Part shown: positions 45,830-54,410 of the stretch, piece after piece
How the letters are laid out: each line of letters starts with the position of its first letter
How positions within the stretch are numbered: position 1 is the first letter of the stretch
Assembly (NCBI RefSeq): GCF_000797445.1
Contig: NZ_JSWF01000029.1
Span: 1 to 64,000, forward strand
Source of the DNA: Lacinutrix jangbogonensis
GTDB lineage: Bacteria; Bacteroidota; Bacteroidia; Flavobacteriales; Flavobacteriaceae
Direction: 5' to 3'
DNA length: 64,000 bases
Notes under the pieces: generated by a model
Seen by the model: only the letters and a program-made list of their open reading frames with translations
Database searches by the model: none
Told to the model about the DNA's origin: nothing
Made by a program: the position numbers and the translations under genes

Positions 45830-46529
45830 TAAATATTTGTAGTGATTTTGGTTTTTTAAAACTTCCCAAATGTAATTCAAAATATACTAAAATGAGACTT
45901 AAAAAAGAGTGTCTTTGTTTCGCATTAATTGTAATAGTTTCTAAGTCATCAAAGGTTGTGCCCAAAAGCTGTTTTAGAAGTGTTAAATTTTTGCCAGAAA
46001 CTGAATATTTATTTTGCTTCTCATGTTGAAACTTTCCATCTTCCAAATTAAAATAAGGGGCATCAATTTTGGAAATATCTGGATAAAACCCTAAATGTTT
46101 TGTTAGGTTTAAAAGGAATAATAAATGAAAGTTAGCAAATTTATTATGAGCATCTAGCCATTGCAAAGTGGCTTCAAGATAATTGAACAACGTATCGTTT
46201 TGTTCTTCTTCTTGAAGCGAACTCGAAAGCACTTCGGCTAAAAACATAACAATGGCACTTTTTAACACATTAGTATGCAGACTAGAATAGAGGTGATTAA
46301 CTTTTACTTCTTTTATATATTGAAGTGATCTAGAAGGTTTGAAATCTGTTATAAGTTGAAGCTGAGTTAATAATTGGTAATAGGCCGTTTTTGAACCTTT
46401 TTTAGATTTTAAGACTCCTTTTAATAAATAACTAACTATACCCTCTTTTTGGGTGTAGCATTTAATTATTAAATCGTAATCGCGATACTTAAGTTTAGAA
46501 AGAACAATCGCATTGGTAGATAGTAACAT
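45813..46529 (-). CDS. recO: DNA repair protein RecO
   Basis: RecO anneals single strands and, with RecR, loads RecA onto SSB-coated DNA. The 238 residues show the N-terminal OB fold (TNAIVLSKLKYRDYDLIIKC, EGIVSYLLKGV) and a helical C-terminal half (FLAEVLSSSLQEEEQNDTLF, LTKHLGFYPD). The central Cys4 zinc site found in some RecO proteins is not seen; the position reads NLEDGKFQ. The start overlaps the porZ stop by one base (TAATG). Confidence 0.92.
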   Translation of the reverse strand: MLLSTNAIVLSKLKYRDYDLIIKCYTQKEGIVSYLLKGVLKSKKGSKTAYYQLLTQLQLITDFKPSRSLQYIKEVKVNHLYSSLHTNVLKSAIVMFLAEVLSSSLQEEEQNDTLFNYLEATLQWLDAHNKFANFHLLFLLNLTKHLGFYPDISKIDAPYFNLEDGKFQHEKQNKYSVSGKNLTLLKQLLGTTFDDLETITINAKQRHSFLSLILVYFELHLGSFKKPKSLQIFNEVFR

Positions 46530-48877
46530 TATCTCACAATCATTAGTTTAAGCACTTTTGTTTCGAAAGAATCTAAATCGGAAATCATTACCATATAAAC
46601 ACCAGTAGCTACAGTTTGTCCAGACATATTCTTTCCATTCCAAAGTGCTGTACCTCCATCTATTTCAAGATTATAACCATTAAATTTTGAATTTGTTCTC
46701 GTTTCTGCTTCTGTTACCACATTGCCTTCAATGTCTGTGATTTTAATGTTTACATTCCCAGTAATCCCTTTAATTTTAATTTTTTGATCGTTAATATTAA
46801 AATTTGGTCTTACAGGATTTGGGTAAATATAGGCTTCTTCAAAATCGACATCAGGAACAGACGTTTCAATATTAAAAGAAACAAGTCCTTTATCTGTAGC
46901 AAAATAAACAATACCCTTTGATTCATCTAAAGCTATATCCAAAACATCATTTGAAGGCAAGGGAGAATTATCTTTAGTAAAATGATAAATTGTTTCTTGT
47001 CCATCTGAAGAGAAGTAATAAGCACCTGTTCCAAGTGTTGCAATCCACTTATTATTAGCACCATCAACCTCTATGTCTATAATATATTGCTGAAACAATA
47101 ATTCGCTAGCTACTCCATTATCTAAAACAATAATCTCTGATGGATTGTAATTTGGGTCTTCAAAAAACGCATTAGTATCGTATATTACCCTTAGTCCTTT
47201 TGCTGTTCCCAACCAAACATGATTTCGCATATCTACTTTAACACTTCTAACTGAGGATGATACTAGATTTTGTTCTTCCGTTTGGATATGATTTATTTCT
47301 CCTGTATCTGGCTTATAACCAAAAATCCCTTTTCTGTGTCCTCCAACCCATACAACACCATCTTGATCTACATCAATTGATCCATAACCAATATCTGTAT
47401 TACTATCAAGAATTATCTCACTAAAATCATAAGATTTCCATTCACCTGTTTCCAAATTATAAGACTTTAGAGGGCTTAAAATTCTAGCATTTGTAACCCA
47501 TAGAATGTTATTCTTATCTATAATTGAACCTGAATTTCTAATATCAATACCTCCAGACCAAGAAGACACAAAAGAACTATTATCTGGCCCATACAATACA
47601 GTAGGAATATCGTTTTCAACTTCTAACAGTCCGCTACCAAATGAACTTATATAAACTTTATTATTATTTAATGGATTGACATTAATCTTGTTGAGGTTTA
47701 AAGCTCCAAAAATACTATCGAAAGGGATATTAATCCATTCATCACCATTTAAATGACTAAAACCTTTTCTTCCCAAAGGAAAAGGATTATAAGAGATTGT
47801 ATAATCACCATAGGTCATCCAAACATTATTATTTGTAGCTTCAATTGAGAATCCATTATTAGATAATGGGCATGATGGGTGAATTTCTTCAAAAACAGTA
47901 AGATCAGAAATATTTGTTTTCAATAGGCCATACGCAGTCTTATTAGTGACAAAAACACCTTCAGTTCCTATAAAAACATCATTATCCTCATTCATTATCG
48001 CGGATGCGAAATTTGTAGTAAAATCTTCGGGTGCAGTTATTTCAGATACTTCGCTAAAAGTTTCTGTATTATATACAAATACTGAATTAGGGATAGTAAT
48101 TAAAAGTTGATTATTCGATTTTCTTATATCTTTTATAAAGCCAGTGTAATCTTCTCTCAAAACAAAAGAATTCCCATCTAGTTCATACAACTGTTTATTA
48201 TTTCTTGCAACAAAAACCTTCTCTCCTATTGACTCTATACCAACCCAATTAGCAGCTCCAATTAGTTGCCATTGCTCGTAATCTATTAAATTAGAGTTAT
48301 CAACGTCTGCTCTATAGAAACCACTTTCCGTTGCCGCTAATATTTCATTTTGAAAAACGGTAATATCACTAATTCTTATTTGAGTTCCATTAGGCCCAAT
48401 AAAATAAGTGTCTCCAAATTCTAAATTATTAATATCGTAAAGTGAAATCCCAAAATTTGTAGAAATATATGCGAAACCATTATAAATTTTAAAACTATTA
48501 ATTCTCTTTTCTGTTGGAGGAATTGTTGGCTTGTCTAAAATATCTACAATAGTTTTAAACTCTTGACTAGATTCTAAATAAACTTGTATTAAACCATTTT
48601 CAAAACCCACTAATAGAAGGCTATTTTCTTCTACATAATGAATACTAGAAATAGTTTCACCTGACAAACCATTAATTGTGGTTAACTCTTGAATCTCATT
48701 TGTTTGCTTGTCATATGTGAAAATAGAATTTTCAGCAGCTGCATAAATTTTAGTAGTCCCTTGCGATATATCTTTAATATCGAGATAGGAAAAATACCCT
48801 TTCCAATCTCTTGAATAGTCTTGAGAATAAATAGATAATGGAAATAATAATATTAAAATGAGGTGTTTTATTTTCAT
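46529..48877 (-). CDS. porZ: Type IX secretion attachment-complex protein PorZ
   Basis: The 782-residue secreted protein has a signal peptide (MKIKHLILILLFPLSIYSQ) followed by two beta-propellers. The first starts WKGYFSYLDIKDISQGTTKI, and later blades have two-component-propeller-like repeats (GSIDVDQDGVVWVGGHRKGI, SVKVDMRNHVWLGTAKGLRV). The C-terminus is a type IX sorting-like domain (YIYPNPVRPNFNI ... ATGVYMVMISDLD ... VLKLMIVR). This matches PorZ, a surface subunit of the PorU-PorV-PorQ-PorZ complex that removes sorting domains and attaches cargo to A-LPS-like glycolipid in Porphyromonas. Linkage to recO is common in Flavobacteriia by my recollection. It would act on cargo like the proteins at 34086 and 38138. 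Confidence 0.85.
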   Translation of the reverse strand: MKIKHLILILLFPLSIYSQDYSRDWKGYFSYLDIKDISQGTTKIYAAAENSIFTYDKQTNEIQELTTINGLSGETISSIHYVEENSLLLVGFENGLIQVYLESSQEFKTIVDILDKPTIPPTEKRINSFKIYNGFAYISTNFGISLYDINNLEFGDTYFIGPNGTQIRISDITVFQNEILAATESGFYRADVDNSNLIDYEQWQLIGAANWVGIESIGEKVFVARNNKQLYELDGNSFVLREDYTGFIKDIRKSNNQLLITIPNSVFVYNTETFSEVSEITAPEDFTTNFASAIMNEDNDVFIGTEGVFVTNKTAYGLLKTNISDLTVFEEIHPSCPLSNNGFSIEATNNNVWMTYGDYTISYNPFPLGRKGFSHLNGDEWINIPFDSIFGALNLNKINVNPLNNNKVYISSFGSGLLEVENDIPTVLYGPDNSSFVSSWSGGIDIRNSGSIIDKNNILWVTNARILSPLKSYNLETGEWKSYDFSEIILDSNTDIGYGSIDVDQDGVVWVGGHRKGIFGYKPDTGEINHIQTEEQNLVSSSVRSVKVDMRNHVWLGTAKGLRVIYDTNAFFEDPNYNPSEIIVLDNGVASELLFQQYIIDIEVDGANNKWIATLGTGAYYFSSDGQETIYHFTKDNSPLPSNDVLDIALDESKGIVYFATDKGLVSFNIETSVPDVDFEEAYIYPNPVRPNFNINDQKIKIKGITGNVNIKITDIEGNVVTEAETRTNSKFNGYNLEIDGGTALWNGKNMSGQTVATGVYMVMISDLDSFETKVLKLMIVR

Positions 48878-48903
48878 AACTTTTAATATAACGTAGAATA
48901 TTA

Positions 48904-48911
48904 CAAAAATA
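48904..48911 (-). promoter_or_regulatory. Possible -7 element for porZ-recO-receptor
   Basis: On the minus strand this reads TATTTTTG, a match to TAnnTTTG, 26 bp before the porZ start. The spacing region upstream is occupied by the gdhA terminator, and no -33 box is clear. Confidence 0.35.
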
Positions 48912-48918
48912 TATACAA

Positions 48919-48957
48919 AAATTAAAAAAGCTCCCTTATAAGGAAGCTTTTTTAATT
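48919..48957 (-). terminator. Terminator after gdhA
   Basis: Near-perfect stem (AAAAAAGCTCCCTT / AAGGAAGCTTTTTT with one mismatch) with A- and T-rich flanks on both sides, just past the gdhA stop. Confidence 0.88.
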
Positions 48958-48970
48958 TATTTGTTTATTG

Positions 48971-50314
48971 TTACACAACACCTTGTGCTAACATAGCATC
49001 TGCTACCTTAACAAAACCAGCAATATTTGCTCCTTTTACGTAATCTACAGTGCCATCTTTTTGGGTTCCATATTTTACACAAGATTCGTGAATGTCATTC
49101 ATGATTTGGTAAAGTTTAGCATCTACTTCTTCTCTAGTCCAGTTATATCTTAAAGAATTTTGACTCATTTCTAATCCAGAAGTTGCAACACCTCCTGCGT
49201 TAGATGCTTTTCCTGGTGAAAATAACACTTTTGCCTTTTGTAAAACTTCAATAGCTTCTGGTGTTGTTGGCATGTTTGCGCCTTCCGCAACAGCCAAAAC
49301 GTTATTTTTTACTAAAATTTCAGCTTCTTCTTTATTTAATTCGTTTTGTGTTGCACATGGCATTGCTACATCGCAATCAACACTCCAAGGTCTTTCTCCT
49401 TTATGGAATTTAGCTGAAGAATATGCATCTACATACTCGCTAATTCTTCCGCGTTTTTCATTTTTAAGTTCCATGATAAATGCTAATTTTTCTGCATCTA
49501 TTCCGTTTTTATCATAAATATATCCTGAAGAGTCAGACATTGTAACTACTTTTCCGCCTAATTCTGTGACTTTTTCACATGCATACTGTGCTACATTACC
49601 AGATCCAGAAATAACTACTATTTTACCTTTAAATGAATCGTTTTTAGTTGCTAGCATATTTTTAGCAAAATATACAGTTCCATATCCTGTTGCTTCGGGT
49701 CTAATTAAAGAACCTCCATAACTCATCCCTTTTCCTGTTAATACTCCAGTAAATTCGTTACATAATCTTTTATATTGACCAAACATGTAACCAATTTCGC
49801 GACCACCAACACCAATATCTCCCGCAGGCACATCTGTGTTTGCTCCAATATGACGAAATAACTCAGACATGAATGATTGGCAAAAACGCATCACTTCGTT
49901 ATCACTTTTTCCTTTAGGATTAAAGTCACTTCCTCCTTTTCCGCCACCCATTGGTAACGTAGTTAATGAGTTTTTAAATACTTGCTCAAAACCTAAGAAT
50001 TTAAGAATACTTAAATTAACTGAAGGATGAAAACGTAAGCCACCTTTATAAGGTCCTATAGCAGAATTAAATTCTACTCTAAACGCTCTATTTACTTGAA
50101 TGTTTCCTTTATCGTCTATCCAAGGCACTCTAAAGATTATTGTGCGTTCTGGCTCTACCATACGCTCTAATAACATTTTATCTTGATACTTTGGATTGTC
50201 TTCAATAAATGGGATCACAGTTTCTGCAACCTCATGAACTGCTTGTAAAAATTCTGGTTCGTGACCGTTTTTCTCTTTTACTGAATCTAAAAATGCTTGA
50301 ATTTTATTTTCCAT
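48971..50314 (-). CDS. gdhA: NADP-type glutamate dehydrogenase (hexameric)
   Basis: GdhA interconverts 2-oxoglutarate plus ammonia and glutamate. The 447 residues match the small hexameric class. The catalytic-lysine loop is PMGGGKGGSDFNPKGKSDNE (about 123-142), and PAGDIGVGGREIGYMFGQYK, the dinucleotide-binding VVISGSGNVAQYACE and the end segment ASNAGGVATSGLEMSQ are all present. NADP use is inferred from class. It is a single-gene unit with its own terminator and a -7 element (TATATTTG on minus) at 50363-50370. Confidence 0.96.
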   Translation of the reverse strand: MENKIQAFLDSVKEKNGHEPEFLQAVHEVAETVIPFIEDNPKYQDKMLLERMVEPERTIIFRVPWIDDKGNIQVNRAFRVEFNSAIGPYKGGLRFHPSVNLSILKFLGFEQVFKNSLTTLPMGGGKGGSDFNPKGKSDNEVMRFCQSFMSELFRHIGANTDVPAGDIGVGGREIGYMFGQYKRLCNEFTGVLTGKGMSYGGSLIRPEATGYGTVYFAKNMLATKNDSFKGKIVVISGSGNVAQYACEKVTELGGKVVTMSDSSGYIYDKNGIDAEKLAFIMELKNEKRGRISEYVDAYSSAKFHKGERPWSVDCDVAMPCATQNELNKEEAEILVKNNVLAVAEGANMPTTPEAIEVLQKAKVLFSPGKASNAGGVATSGLEMSQNSLRYNWTREEVDAKLYQIMNDIHESCVKYGTQKDGTVDYVKGANIAGFVKVADAMLAQGVV

Positions 50315-50362
50315 TTAATCGGTTAATTATGTGTTTAATAAAATAATGACTTGTTATGGGTA

Positions 50363-50370
50363 CAAATATA
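50363..50370 (-). promoter_or_regulatory. -7 element for gdhA
   Basis: The minus strand reads TATATTTG, a perfect match, 48 bp before the gdhA start. The -33 box is weak. Confidence 0.45.
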
Positions 50371-50471
50371 CATTATCTTTAAAAAATACCTATATTATTA
50401 TTCAATTTCGTAATCAGAATTATATAATTATTTAAATAATTATATTTTTATTATGCATTATAACTTTAATA

Positions 50472-50502
50472 TTTGTTTGTTTATTGACTTTTCCTATATT
50501 TG
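50472..50502 (+). promoter_or_regulatory. Promoter of the 50536 outer-membrane protein gene
   Basis: TTTG at 50472-50475, a 19-bp spacer, then TATATTTG at 50495-50502: a complete consensus promoter. It overlaps an upstream in-frame ATG at 50500, which shows that the later ATG at 50536 is the real start. Confidence 0.7.
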
Positions 50503-50535
50503 TATGTTTATTGCTCCAAAATCTCAGAATACACT

Positions 50536-51333
50536 ATGTTTAATACAAAACAGTTAGCGAAACTAATCATTATTCTATTTACTGTACAAATTTCTTTTGC
50601 GCAGTTAGGGTTCTCTCATGAAATAGGTATTATCGCTGGGCCTACAGCTTTGAAATCGGATTATGGTCTAAGAGGAGACACTGAAACTAATTCTGGCAAT
50701 ACTGGTTTTGGTATTGGTATTGTACATTATATCAATTTTGCTTATAGAGCAGATTGTAATTGCTACACTACAAATAATTATTTTAATGATCACTTTAAAT
50801 TAAGAAGCGAATTATCTTATAATAAAACTAAACTTGAACATTATGGAAACCTTGTAGACCCTTCTAGAACTAGTCTTAACTCGCAGCGTTTAAGAGGTCA
50901 AAAAGGTGAAGCAAACAATATTCAAATTGGAATGCAGATTGAATACTTTCCATTTAGTCTTCGTGAGTTTCAAAATTTTGCATATAAATTAGCGCCTTTT
51001 GTCAGTTTTGGTGCACATTATGTATCGTACAACCCTAAAGTTAGCACTACTTACGATGGTCCTGCACCACTCTATTACGAGCCGTGGTTTTCAGGCGATC
51101 CAGATCCCATAAATGCAAAACCTATTGATGCAAGCTCAGGAAGTACTTTTGCTTTAGTTTCCAGTATTGGTGTGCGGTATAAATTATCTCAAAATGCAGA
51201 TTTAATGTTAGACCTTAGAGGTCAATATTACCTTAGCGACTGGATTGATGGTTTAAACCATACATTAGATTCTAACAAAAACAACGATTGGTTAGTATGG
51301 CTTAATTTTGGTTACATCTATTACTTAGATTAA
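50536..51333 (+). CDS. Outer-membrane beta-barrel protein (THC0290_0291-like)
   Basis: The 265-residue secreted protein starts at the ATG at 50536 (MFNTKQLAKLIIILFTVQIS, signal ending FAQ). The rest is amphipathic strands with Asn/Gly-rich loops (LGFSHEIGIIAGPTALKSDY, FGIGIVHYINFAYRADCNCY, VSSIGVRYKLSQNADLMLD) ending NFGYIYYLD, as expected for an outer-membrane barrel. From memory it resembles the flavobacterial THC0290_0291 family, unstudied. Two Cys in ADCNCY may form a loop disulfide. It is a single-gene unit with its own promoter and terminator. Confidence 0.8.
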   Translation: MFNTKQLAKLIIILFTVQISFAQLGFSHEIGIIAGPTALKSDYGLRGDTETNSGNTGFGIGIVHYINFAYRADCNCYTTNNYFNDHFKLRSELSYNKTKLEHYGNLVDPSRTSLNSQRLRGQKGEANNIQIGMQIEYFPFSLREFQNFAYKLAPFVSFGAHYVSYNPKVSTTYDGPAPLYYEPWFSGDPDPINAKPIDASSGSTFALVSSIGVRYKLSQNADLMLDLRGQYYLSDWIDGLNHTLDSNKNNDWLVWLNFGYIYYLD

Positions 51334-51351
51334 ACACTAAATAAGATTTAA

Positions 51352-51390
51352 TAAAAAAGACTCAAGTTTTAACCTTGAGTCTTTTTTGTT
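51352..51390 (+). terminator. Terminator after the outer-membrane protein gene
   Basis: A stem of about 14 bp (AAAAAAGACTCAAG / CTTGAGTCTTTTTT) and a short loop, with T-run. Confidence 0.92.
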
Positions 51391-51443
51391 TTAAACTTAA
51401 CATATTAGTTCTCATTACAAATAAATCTTTAGTTTAATTCGCA

Positions 51444-52583
51444 TTATCCTAAAGCCTGTTTTAAATCGTTAATTAAATCTTCTTCATCTTCAATACCAAC
51501 GCTTAATCTAATTAAAGAATCTACAACACCTGTTTTTATACGTTCTTCTCTTGGTATACTTGCATGAGTCATACTTGCTGGATGTCCAGCTAAAGACTCT
51601 ACACCACCAAGAGATTCTGCCAACGTAAAAATTTTCAAATTTTCAACCACCTTAATCGCGTCTTCATAGTTATTTCCCTTAGTGTTAAAAGACATCATAC
51701 CTCCAAAATCATTCATTTGTGACTTTGCAATGCTATGGTTTGGATGGTTTTCAAAACCTGGCCAATACACCTTTTCTACTTTTGGATGTGATGCTAAATA
51801 ATTGGCAACAGCTTTACCATTTTCACAATGGCGTTGCATTCTAACGTGTAATGTTTTAATTCCGCGTAGCGCTAAAAAAGCATCTTGTGGTCCACAAATA
51901 GCGCCGCTAGCATTTTGAATAAAATATAACCTATTTGCTAAGTCTTTATCACTTACAATTAAAGCTCCCATTACCAAATCGCTATGTCCGCCAATGTATT
52001 TTGTAGCAGAATGCATCACTATGTCGGCACCCAAATCTAAAGGTTGTTGTAGATAGGGCGTTGCAAAAGTATTATCGACAGCCAACAGGATATTATGCTT
52101 TTTTGCAATTGTTGCTGTTGCCTTAATGTCAATAATATTTAACATTGGGTTTGTTGGTGTTTCCACCCAAATCAATTTTGTATTATCGTTTACAAAGTTC
52201 TCAATATTGGCCGCGTTATTCATACCGACAAAATGAAATTTGATACCAAAGCCCTCAAAAATAGAAGTAAATAAACGGTAGGTTCCACCATACAAATCAT
52301 TAGTAGAAATCACCTCATCTCCAGGTTTTAAAAGTTTCATCACAGCATCAATAGCCGCTAAACCAGATCCAAAAGCGAGACCAAATTCACCGTTTTCTAT
52401 ACTTGCAAAAGCATTTTCTAAAGCTTGTCGTGTGGGATTGTGAGTTCTAGAATACTCAAAACCTTTATGTCCTCCAGGTGTCGTTTGTGCATAGGTTGAC
52501 GTTTGATAAATTGGAGGCATCACAGCACCATAAGCAAAATCTGGATGTTGTTTGCCATGAATAGTTTTTGTGTTGAATTTCAT
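51444..52583 (-). CDS. Cystathionine gamma-synthase/lyase-family PLP enzyme
   Basis: Cys/Met-metabolism PLP enzyme of 379 residues. Visible are the N-terminal YEYSR-like element (GFEYSRTHNPTRQALE), the substrate/PLP loop GSGLAAIDAVMKLL, DNTFATPYLQQPLDLGAD, the Schiff-base lysine in HSATKYIGGHSD (about 195-206), and the C-terminal AESLGGVESLAGHPASMTHA. Cystathionine gamma-synthase (metB) and gamma-lyase cannot be separated by eye. No other methionine gene is adjacent. A 7-bp inverted repeat (TACTAAT / ATTAGTA) at 52626-52645 upstream may be an operator. No SAM riboswitch was recognised. Confidence 0.92.
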   Translation of the reverse strand: MKFNTKTIHGKQHPDFAYGAVMPPIYQTSTYAQTTPGGHKGFEYSRTHNPTRQALENAFASIENGEFGLAFGSGLAAIDAVMKLLKPGDEVISTNDLYGGTYRLFTSIFEGFGIKFHFVGMNNAANIENFVNDNTKLIWVETPTNPMLNIIDIKATATIAKKHNILLAVDNTFATPYLQQPLDLGADIVMHSATKYIGGHSDLVMGALIVSDKDLANRLYFIQNASGAICGPQDAFLALRGIKTLHVRMQRHCENGKAVANYLASHPKVEKVYWPGFENHPNHSIAKSQMNDFGGMMSFNTKGNNYEDAIKVVENLKIFTLAESLGGVESLAGHPASMTHASIPREERIKTGVVDSLIRLSVGIEDEEDLINDLKQALG

Positions 52584-52625
52584 GTGTTTATAATTATTGT
52601 TAATTTACGGCTGTACACAGTTCGC

Positions 52626-52645
52626 TACTAATCATCAAATTAGTA
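52626..52645. promoter_or_regulatory. Inverted repeat upstream of the Cys/Met PLP enzyme gene
   Basis: TACTAAT-CATCAA-ATTAGTA, a perfect 7-bp dyad, about 45 bp upstream of the start codon. Candidate operator. Confidence 0.35.
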
Positions 52646-52777
52646 ATCGGTTTTCAACATGCTCGGTTTATTAAATTTAGATTATATTTCATTTAAAGAA
52701 TAACTTTCAGTTTTTTTGATTACAACAAAATTAGCCTTTAATTCGTTCTATTCAAATTGTATTAAAACCTTTAGTCA

Positions 52778-53524
52778 ATGTTTAACAGTTCACTTTTCAA
52801 ATTAATAAGCGTTTTTAGTTTTATTATTATTATTGTAACGTCCATTCTTTCTTGTGATGATGAAGCAACTATTAATTTTACTGAAATTTCTATTATAGAT
52901 CAAGGCGAAACTACCATTGAAATAAACATTCCAAAAGCCGAAGGCAAAACTGAAGCGGCTAAACAAATTAATAAAACGCTCTCTCACTTTGTAAATACGG
53001 CACTAAATATTGAAGCTGTCCATACCACAAAACTAAGTACTGAAGAAAGTATAGAAGACTTTAAAAAAGCTTATAAAGATTTTAAAACACAAATAGGAAA
53101 AACATTATATACAAGTTTGCCACCTTGGGAAATTTTAATCGATGGCGAAGTAATATACAAAAACAAAACTTTAGCTTCAATAGCCATTAACTCTAGTATA
53201 AATACTGGTGGAGCACACAGTAATTTGGTGTTTAGGTTCTATAATTTCGATATTAAAACAGGACAAGAATTAGAAGCTAAAGATCTTATAAATAATATTC
53301 CTAAGTTTACAGTATTAGCTCAAAAATATTATGATAAAGAATTGTTTTCTGCAAGCAATGAACGTATTAATGCTTTTGAATCTGATACTTTTACACTACC
53401 TAAAAATCTAGGTTTTAGTGAGGATGGTGTTATCGTTTTCTACGATACTTTTAATTCTATTTCTAATTACGTTATAGAATTCACAATTCCCTATATTGTT
53501 GCTAACGACTATTTAAACTTTTAA
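52778..53524 (+). CDS. DUF3298/DUF4163 lipoprotein (RsiV/PdaC-like extracytoplasmic domain)
   Basis: Lipoprotein of 248 residues (hydrophobic start, lipobox IVTSILSCDDE near Cys26). A DUF4163-like N-terminal half (FTEISIIDQGETTIEINIPK, AAKQINKTLSHFVN) and a DUF3298 domain follow (INTGGAHSNLVFRFYNFDIK, ELEAKDLINN, LGFSEDGVIVFYDTF, FTIPYIVANDYL). This layout is that of the extracytoplasmic part of anti-sigma factor RsiV and of deacetylase accessory domains; here it stands alone without a TM-linked sigma-binding part. The 3' end overlaps the convergent DinB gene by 12 bp. Confidence 0.85.
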   Translation: MFNSSLFKLISVFSFIIIIVTSILSCDDEATINFTEISIIDQGETTIEINIPKAEGKTEAAKQINKTLSHFVNTALNIEAVHTTKLSTEESIEDFKKAYKDFKTQIGKTLYTSLPPWEILIDGEVIYKNKTLASIAINSSINTGGAHSNLVFRFYNFDIKTGQELEAKDLINNIPKFTVLAQKYYDKELFSASNERINAFESDTFTLPKNLGFSEDGVIVFYDTFNSISNYVIEFTIPYIVANDYLNF

Positions 53525-53977
53525 AGCACGTAATAAAGCTAAAATATATCCAGCATGCATACCTTCATGAATAAGTGCAAATTGTATCGCTTGATTTACA
53601 TTAGTTAATGTATTTCCGGTTGTTGATAACGTATATTCGTTAAAACTACTAAAGACCTTAGAACCAAAATCTGCTTTTGTGTGCTCTATTGTAGAAAAAG
53701 CTAAAGCTTTTAACTCATCAACCTCTTCTTGAGTTGCTTTACCATCTGGTTTAGTACCCTTTTTATATTTATCGATAAGCGCTTCACTTACATTTGGTTT
53801 TAAACCAGAAAGTTTATAGACTAGAATTTGCTCTGTTACAATACTGTGTCCAATATTCCAGAGAATATTATTATTAAATCCATTAGGTATAGCATTAAGT
53901 TGTGCTAAAGACAATTCTTCTAAATACGCTTTAAAAAATCCTCTTGTTTTTGCAAAAACATCGAAAGTAAAATCCAT
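53513..53977 (-). CDS. DinB-family protein
   Basis: The 154-residue four-helix bundle is of the DinB/YfiT type, a family of metal-dependent thiol transferases and related proteins. The three metal ligands expected are visible: His in ILWNIGHSIVTEQ (about 40-52) and the two His of HEGMHAGYILALLRA near the end. Substrate unknown. It is convergent with and overlaps the DUF3298 gene. Confidence 0.88.
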   Translation of the reverse strand: MDFTFDVFAKTRGFFKAYLEELSLAQLNAIPNGFNNNILWNIGHSIVTEQILVYKLSGLKPNVSEALIDKYKKGTKPDGKATQEEVDELKALAFSTIEHTKADFGSKVFSSFNEYTLSTTGNTLTNVNQAIQFALIHEGMHAGYILALLRALKV

Positions 53978-54050
53978 AATTTAAATTTTTTATAAATATA
54001 GTAGAATCTGTTTTAAATGAATTTAATTTGCAGTGTAAATTATTATTATA

Positions 54051-54410
54051 ATGATCAATAAAGTATATTATTTAAAATCTTGCAGTACGTGTATTCGTAT
54101 TTTAAAGGAACTTGAATTACCTAAAAACGTCGTCCTTCAAAATATAAAAACAGAGGCTATTACTGAAATTCAAATAGACGAAATGAAGCGTCTTGCTGCA
54201 AGTTACGAAGGGCTTTTTAGTAAAAGAGCGACACTATATAAGCAACGCGATTTAAAGAATAAGAGCTTAACAGAAACAGATTATAAAAATCTAATCTTAG
54301 AACATTATACTTTTTTAAGCAGGCCCGTATTTATTATAGACCATAAAATTTACATAGGAAACTCGAAACAAAATGTTGAAGCTGTAAAAATTGCTTTAAA
54401 TGAAAACTAG
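54051..54410 (+). CDS. ArsC/Spx-type thioredoxin-fold protein
   Basis: The 119 residues have the thioredoxin-like fold of the ArsC/Spx family. The redox motif reads CSTCIRIL (Cys11 and Cys14), and the family LFSKRATLYK and RPVFIIDHKIYIG segments are present. Arsenate reductase activity is doubtful because the ArsC Arg signature is only partly kept; a general disulfide or Spx-like role is as likely. Its end overlaps the DMT transporter gene by 11 bp. Confidence 0.85.
   Translation: MINKVYYLKSCSTCIRILKELELPKNVVLQNIKTEAITEIQIDEMKRLAASYEGLFSKRATLYKQRDLKNKSLTETDYKNLILEHYTFLSRPVFIIDHKIYIGNSKQNVEAVKIALNEN

Noticed and set aside
45830-45880. Start at 45880 for the heme-type TonB receptor
   Set aside because: Would extend well into recO and precede the signal peptide; ATG at 45829 chosen.
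50500-50535. Start at 50500 for the outer-membrane protein
   Set aside because: Lies inside the -7 element of a consensus promoter; ATG at 50536 has the signal peptide directly after it.
52584-52777. SAM riboswitch upstream of the Cys/Met PLP enzyme
   Set aside because: Only a simple 7-bp dyad is present; no recognisable SAM aptamer core.
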